A stretch of 12,185 bases of DNA from Rodentolepis nana. Lineage: Eukaryota > Platyhelminthes > Cestoda > Cyclophyllidea > Hymenolepididae. Position 1 is the stretch's first letter. Each line of letters starts with the position of its first letter. The notes under the pieces were generated by a model. It was not told the DNA's origin. It did not search any database and saw only the letters and a program-made list of their open reading frames with translations. The stretch lies in assembly GCA_900617975.1 (NCBI GenBank), contig UZAE01001647.1:1-12185 (forward strand), given 5' to 3'. Positions 8,029 through 12,185 of the stretch are shown in pieces. A program made the translations under genes and the position numbers.

Positions 8029-9133
8029 GTACCTCCTTCAACGCCCCTTGACAATTCGCCTCCCCCCTCCCCACTCAATATCCTTAAATTTACTAATTTT
8101 ATTTATATTTCTATAATGAAAATGTAAACTTTTGGAATGGTTTGGGGATGAAACAATAATTATATGACCTTAATTCATTTCAATTACACAGGAAAGTGAA
8201 TGGCACCAGTATTTATTTGCATAGACTAATATAGTCTGAGGTGTAAAGCGCATTCTGTCAACAAACAAAATGTATTTTCATAATTTTATCCAATTAAAAT
8301 TCTTCATTCCATCTAGGGCATCTAAAGTGGGCACATTTTAAAAAACTGAGAAGTGGCGTCACTTGTGTGTTTTATGGATCACAGATCTGCAATTTAATAT
8401 GCCTGAGTGAGATGGTTTCTTCTGAGACTAATATTTGCAACTTTACGATTTAGTAAAGTTATAAAAATAAATGACAACGGTGAACAATTTGCAAATTTCC
8501 ACTTACAATCACCGGTTCTAGCTCAATTCAAGTGAATTTGACAGAAACGTCACTTTTCTTGAACTAATATTCTACTTAAAATTAAACGCAATCAGTGAAA
8601 CTTGATGGAAGTTATGAAATTTAAAGTGCATTACGTAGATTAAGAAAGATTTTATTTCTATCAGCAACAAGTTGAGCGTCAATTATACATCAAAACGACA
8701 GCCGCATTTTTTTTAAAAAGGGCGAAAGTAAAAAAGTGCGAACTTTTAATATACGCAACCTCGTTTGACGATTTCAATTATCGATAGTTATTATCATAAT
8801 TGCAAACTTTTTATTTGTGTTTGAGCGCAATGGAAACGCGTTAAGGTGGTGGAGATTTTGAATTGCATTGCGCCATATTTACATGACTAATAGTTGATGC
8901 TCCGAAAACCAAACTCACTATTTCTATTCCTGAATAAGTGAACGAATTCTAGTTTAAAAGACTCTGTGGTTTGCCATTGGTTATTTAAATTTAGTTTTCT
9001 GCTTTACTGCTTGCAAACATCCTTAGTCCATTCTAGGGATTAAGAGGAAAGTATTGAATAGTCACATTCTCTAAATGCATTACATTTGAGGTAGATAAAC
9101 CTAAAACAATAAGTATTCTAGCTGAATGCATTT

Positions 9134-9147
9134 ATATTTTGATTTCA
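9134..9147. repeat. Target-site duplication, left, of SINE copy 6
   Basis: ATATTTTGATTTCA is repeated without mismatch at 9385-9398. Identical flanks mark a recent insertion even though the element itself is internally deleted. Confidence 0.82.
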
Positions 9148-9384
9148 GGAGTGTGCGATAGACTTACCTCCACGTGGTGCACCCTGGTCAACGTATACTC
9201 ATTAAGTCTATAAATAAGCAGTTGATTTTGTGTCTGCCTGTCTCTTTCATATATGTCAATCACTCTTCTGTTCCCCCTCTCCACTTTTTGTGACTTTGAT
9301 GTTTCTCCCTTCTGTGAAGCCCGAAGTCAACTAAAGAGCCACTCATAGCCATCAAGACACATACCATTTGAAATAAATAAATAA
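9148..9384 (+). mobile_element. SINE-like element copy 6, internally deleted
   Basis: It has a complete head (GTGTGCGATAGACTTACCTC) and tail (AAATAAATAAATAAAT) but is about 237 bp long. Sequence jumps from AGCAGTTGATTT straight to TGTGTCTGCCTGTCTC, missing about 80 bp that in other copies includes CTTCAAACTACCATGACCCC and the following block. Because both target-site duplications are perfect, the deletion either predates insertion (a short active subtype) or arose afterwards within a young copy. Confidence 0.9.
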
Positions 9385-9943
9385 ATATTTTGATTTCACT
9401 ATACCCGAGATTTTGAAATTCGAGTTAAAATTGAAAAAAAATTATCGAAGGTTCAGCTTATATGCCCTTTGGGACAAAAACGTGACAGATGATTCGTTGT
9501 TGTAGTTCAAGAAAAAATCGTGCATTTATTTAAAAAAATTATGCATATTTATAATAAATAGCGCAAGATAATGAGTATTGAAATGGTGTCAAATACTAAA
9601 ATAATTTTAAAGGGATTTATAAGGGATTTGTAAGAATGACAATCTTAAAGAAATAAATAAATAGAATTAAACATGAAGAAGAAAATTCAATAGTACTTAG
9701 CAAATAATCATTTTTATCTGAGAAATTGTACTTGAAGATCCTAATTATTCAGTAGTAGAAATTTCATGTTATCAACTGATGAGTCAACCAGTGAGATCAT
9801 GGGATGGACTTTCCGTGATAGTAGAAACAATTTTTCTCCATTTAATTAGATAACCCGGAGTTTAGAATAATTATATGATAAAAAACATAATCCGGTTTAG
9901 TTCAGTGCAGTAAAAATATTAAAAAGTTATGATATTTCTTCAG

Positions 9944-9974
9944 GAAGTCGAGAGAAGAAAAGTACCAAATTTAA
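9944..9974 (+). CDS. Weak plus-strand microexon candidate, product unknown
   Basis: A strong acceptor (GATATTTCTTCAG) ends at 9943 and a donor-like GTAAGC begins at 9975. The 31-bp segment reads EVERRKVPNL plus one base. It begins in phase 0, as required after 7923-8028, and its extra base completes a Lys codon with the two leading bases of 11087-11190. The phase agreement on both sides is the main argument. The segment is too short to judge by content. Confidence 0.25.
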
Positions 9975-11086
9975 GTAAGCGCTTCAACCAAAATCGGTTT
10001 GCAGAAAGTTTGGTAAATTGGGAGAAAGAGTCTTAATTCGTTTTATTTTCGGATTTAACTTGTGCTATAAATTTGCTAGGAAACAAAAATTCGAATTTCT
10101 CCATTTGTCACCTAGATTACAACGAAAGATGGTCTACGATGTATGGTGTTTATTGATTACCATTCCATTGAAGATGATCTGTCGAAACAATTCAAGCTAA
10201 TTTTCTTTCCCAATGGTCAGACGTTCAAGGTGATATTGACTTAAATTCGCTGGATAAATATTGTAGCCAAACATTTTGAGTTAACGGAGTTCTACAAGTT
10301 AGGCTCATTCAAAGTAAACAGAGAGTAAGACAAATATTGGTATATTATATCATAGGTCAAAATGAAATAAATCTAGAAATTTTTTTCGAAATCCAATCAT
10401 TGAGTTAATTAGAGGTCAAGCAACTTATTTTTCCCAAAAAACTACATCTTTAAATTCTTTGCATAGGCGTAATTATTGAAACCTCCTAATCCACTGTTTC
10501 TTCGACCTAGAATGATGAGGAGATAATCTCACTTTATGAAAGGATTATTATGTTAATTGCCTAAAATTGATGTTTCCAAAATTTTCCATCCAATTTAGGG
10601 TTATAGGCTACCCGTCTTTGGTTAATTTCTAAGCAAAGGCATAAAGGAGGTAAATTGACCATGAAATTTGCTTTGAATCAAAAATATAAAACCCATGTAC
10701 TCATCCTCATGAGTAATTCAATTGTGGTTTTGAGTAGTCATACGTTAAAAAGGACAAAACTTGTTATTTTAGTACTAATTTCATATTTGCTGCTCCATAA
10801 ATGCAGTTTGAAAGTTGCGCAAATATACTAGTATTGTGGAGATTGCTGGGAATCTTGTCAAACTAGGATAAATCTGTTTCGGAATGCAATCTGATCTTCT
10901 TCCTGCTAAATGGAATATCCACAAGGAAACCGAGAAGCAAACATTTCTGCCTCCAAGCGACTTAATTGCCTTCCAAATGTTATTGGAAGTTAGTAATTGG
11001 AAAATTGACCAATGAAATGTTTGCATTTTACTAACGTAAAAATACCCATCAATTTCTAACACGGCTCTTGATAATTACCACTACAG

Positions 11087-11190
11087 AATGGGCATGCTCA
11101 TTACTTCCTCGGACCGTTGAAAGCCTGATAATGGACTCATCAGAGGCATCAGTCACTATTAATGTCACTCCATTTCCGCCCCCACTCTAA
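11087..11190 (+). CDS. Weak plus-strand terminal exon candidate, product unknown
   Basis: An acceptor-like TTACCACTACAG ends at 11086. After two bases, 33 codons run to a TAA at 11188-11190, including SLIMDSSEASVTINVTPFPP. It joins in phase to the microexon candidate at 9944-9974. The minus strand is also open here for about 45 codons (containing LIVTDASDESIIRLSTVRGS), so the strand is uncertain. A TATA box begins 25 bp after the stop, leaving little room for a 3' untranslated region unless it overlaps the next transcript. The segment could instead be conserved upstream promoter DNA. Confidence 0.25.
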
Positions 11191-11214
11191 TTACCCTGAC
11201 CATTTTGTAGGCCA

Positions 11215-11249
11215 TATAAAAGGCCTTCCAAACAGGTATCTATTCAGGA
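11215..11249 (+). promoter_or_regulatory. Candidate core promoter: TATA box plus initiator
   Basis: TATAAAAG at 11215-11222 is a consensus TATA box. TTCAGGA follows, with its A at 11246, 31 bp from the first T, which is the usual TATA-to-start distance. TTCAG resembles the animal initiator. The TATA box sits between inverted arms AGGCC and GGCCT. Downstream on the plus strand no convincing gene was found: the first ATG (11329) opens a five-codon frame, and a second ATG near 11361 opens 26 codons with a donor-like GGAG/GTAGGG. Confidence 0.35.
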
Positions 11250-11522
11250 AAAGATTCAGACGCAAATTTACTCTTTTAAACATAGATTTGTTAGTATTAT
11301 AAGAGTTTATCATTTATTAATAAGGAATATGCATTCAGCCCCATAACGTGGCTGCAAAATATGAATGTTTGGATTTCCAAATCCACCGGAGGTAGGGATA
11401 ATCAATGTGGAAATGCCTCGAACTTCCACCTGAATTCGTGAAACTGCTTTCATTAAAAAGGCAAACATACGAATCCTGTACATCAACATGACAATCATGG
11501 AATTTTTGTGCAGTATATATAT

Positions 11523-11569
11523 AAATATATAGAAGTCCACATTATCCATAGATTCAAACCCAATTAATG
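11523..11569. repeat. Long direct repeat, left, flanking SINE copy 7
   Basis: This 47-bp segment aligns without gaps to 11878-11924 with about six mismatches; both contain AATATATAGAA, TCCACATTAT and TAGATTCAAACC. It directly flanks the element, like a target-site duplication, but is about three times longer than those of the other copies. Confidence 0.85.
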
Positions 11570-11877
11570 TGCGATAGACTTACCTCTACGTGGTGCACCC
11601 TTGGCAACGTATACTCATACGACAGAAAGTCTATAAACCGGCAGCTGACATCTGACTTCAAACTACCACGATCTCACTGTATGTCATATTCATCCACTTC
11701 CATTGTACTCATCTTACCTTTTATCTACCTTTTCGACCTTCGTCTTTGAAACACTCTTCTGTTCCCCCCCTTCGCCAATTTCTTTCATTTTGATGTTCCT
11801 TCACCTCTGTGAAGCCTGAAGTCAACTAAAGGGCTAACGATAACCACCGAAACGCCTGTCATTTAATATAAATAAAT
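11570..11877 (+). mobile_element. SINE-like element copy 7, nearly full length
   Basis: It runs from GCGATAGACTTACCTCTACG to the tail TTTAATATAAATAAATA. It lacks the first few head bases found in other copies. The centre is slightly shortened around the TTTATCTACC region, and the C run is seven bases. Divergence between the flanking repeats (about 6 of 47) suggests an older insertion. A 60-codon plus-strand frame across it (11567-11749) is a reading of the element, not a gene. Confidence 0.9.
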
Positions 11878-12185
11878 AAATATATAGAAATCCACATTAT
11901 TCTTAGATTCAAACCTAATGGATGAGATAATCTATTGAGCAATTTGAAACGACCTTGGCCTTGTCAAAAAGACGCATTATTTTAACTAAAACTTAATTGA
12001 AATTGGATTAATAATATTTACTAAATAATATTTGTGCTCAAAAGCAATCAAGTTGAACAACGATTCACTTTTATAATTTGGACATCCATTGGCATTAAGA
12101 AATTGGTTTAAATACTAAAATCAATCTCTTTAAACCAAAATAAAATGAAGAAAACTTTTTTCGGAATTTTGCCTCATAAAATATT
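11878..12185. other. Right direct repeat of SINE copy 7, then AT-rich DNA without a recognised feature
   Basis: The first 47 bases are the right partner of the direct repeat at 11523-11569. The remaining 260 bases or so are AT-rich, contain no convincing open frame, and show no further SINE sequence. Confidence 0.5.

Larger units (their letters stand above)
7683..9147. other. AT-rich stretch with one exon-like island
   Basis: Apart from the plus-strand island near 7923-8125, which is clearly less AT-rich, nothing was recognised. A minus-strand segment around 8860-8945 has an acceptor-like TTATTCAG, a short frame (IEIVSLVFGASTISH) and a donor-like GTAAAT. It ends in the phase needed to join the M3-like exon, but its sequence does not look like M2 or the M2-M3 loop, so it is not called. 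Confidence 0.4.
9385..11569. other. AT-rich stretch with two small exon candidates and a possible core promoter
   Basis: Starts with the right target-site duplication of SINE copy 6 (9385-9398). The segments 9944-9974, 11087-11190 and 11215-11249 are listed separately. Longer open frames at 10018-10200 (plus), 10781-11062 (minus) and 11310-11549 (minus) have unconvincing composition and are not called. The last 47 bases (11523-11569) form the left direct repeat of SINE copy 7. Confidence 0.4.

Noticed and set aside
8860..8945. Minus-strand segment that could phase-join upstream of the M3-like exon as M2
   Set aside because: IEIVSLVFGASTISH lacks the expected M2 pore pattern and the proline-containing M2-M3 loop; the borders are ordinary.
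10018..10200. 60-codon plus-strand open frame
   Set aside because: No splice or promoter support and no recognised motif; frames of this length are expected by chance in a window this size.
10781..11062. 93-codon minus-strand open frame
   Set aside because: Composition not protein-like, no family recognised, and an acceptor-like site in its middle would use other registers that stop soon after.
11089..11100. p53-like half-site GGGCATGCTC near the candidate promoter
   Set aside because: A match to this degenerate 10-mer is expected a few times per 12 kb by chance, and no paired half-site was seen.
11310..11549. 79-codon minus-strand open frame
   Set aside because: Begins in the SINE flanking repeat and AT microsatellite; no recognised motif.
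11551..11562. tRNA B-box-like GATTCAAACCC
   Set aside because: It lies in the flanking repeat of SINE copy 7, not inside the element, and has no matching A box at a suitable distance.
11567..11749. 60-codon plus-strand open frame
   Set aside because: Lies almost entirely inside SINE copy 7.

Overview
The window looks like AT-rich genomic DNA from an animal, most likely an invertebrate. No long open frame, operon-like layout, bacterial gene, rRNA or tRNA was seen. The coding signals are short islands bounded by splice-like AG and GT dinucleotides in AT-rich DNA. The species cannot be named from the sequence alone.

The dominant feature is one family of short retroposons (SINE-like, full length about 310-330 bp) present seven times: 1-236 (cut by the window edge), 2113-2438, 3712-4195, 6681-7011, 7361-7682 (reverse), 9148-9384 (internally deleted) and 11570-11877. 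Together they fill about 18% of the window. Copies share a GTGTGCGATAGACTTACC head and an (AAAT)n tail. Most internal copies have 11-15 bp target-site duplications, which points to copying by a non-LTR (LINE) reverse transcriptase. One copy carries a five-unit internal tandem array, and one sits between unusually long (47 bp) direct repeats.

The best gene evidence is on the minus strand. A 268-bp exon at 7029-7296 encodes a hydrophobic helix starting DKYVLMSLAI, then a short proline-rich loop ending in a Trp-containing segment. This resembles the M3 helix and M3-M4 loop of a Cys-loop (nicotinic-receptor-like) ligand-gated ion channel. A phase-compatible candidate terminal exon at 1095-1240 carries VLDR followed by a hydrophobic stretch and a stop, as expected for M4 and the C-terminus. 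If both are right, the window holds the 3' part of a receptor gene running right to left with an intron of about 5.8 kb, and the extracellular domain lies outside or in exons not recognised here.

On the plus strand, three small islands (7923-8028, 9944-9974, 11087-11190) have splice-like borders and mutually compatible phases, ending in a stop. A TATA box with a well-spaced initiator follows at 11215. These are weaker calls with no recognised product.

The most interesting arrangement is the M3-like exon trapped between two SINE copies in opposite orientation, 17 bp and 64 bp away. In RNA the two copies could pair and loop out the exon. In antisense, most SINE copies also carry an acceptor-like and a donor-like splice site in the right order, so they are potential cassette exons in the receptor transcript.
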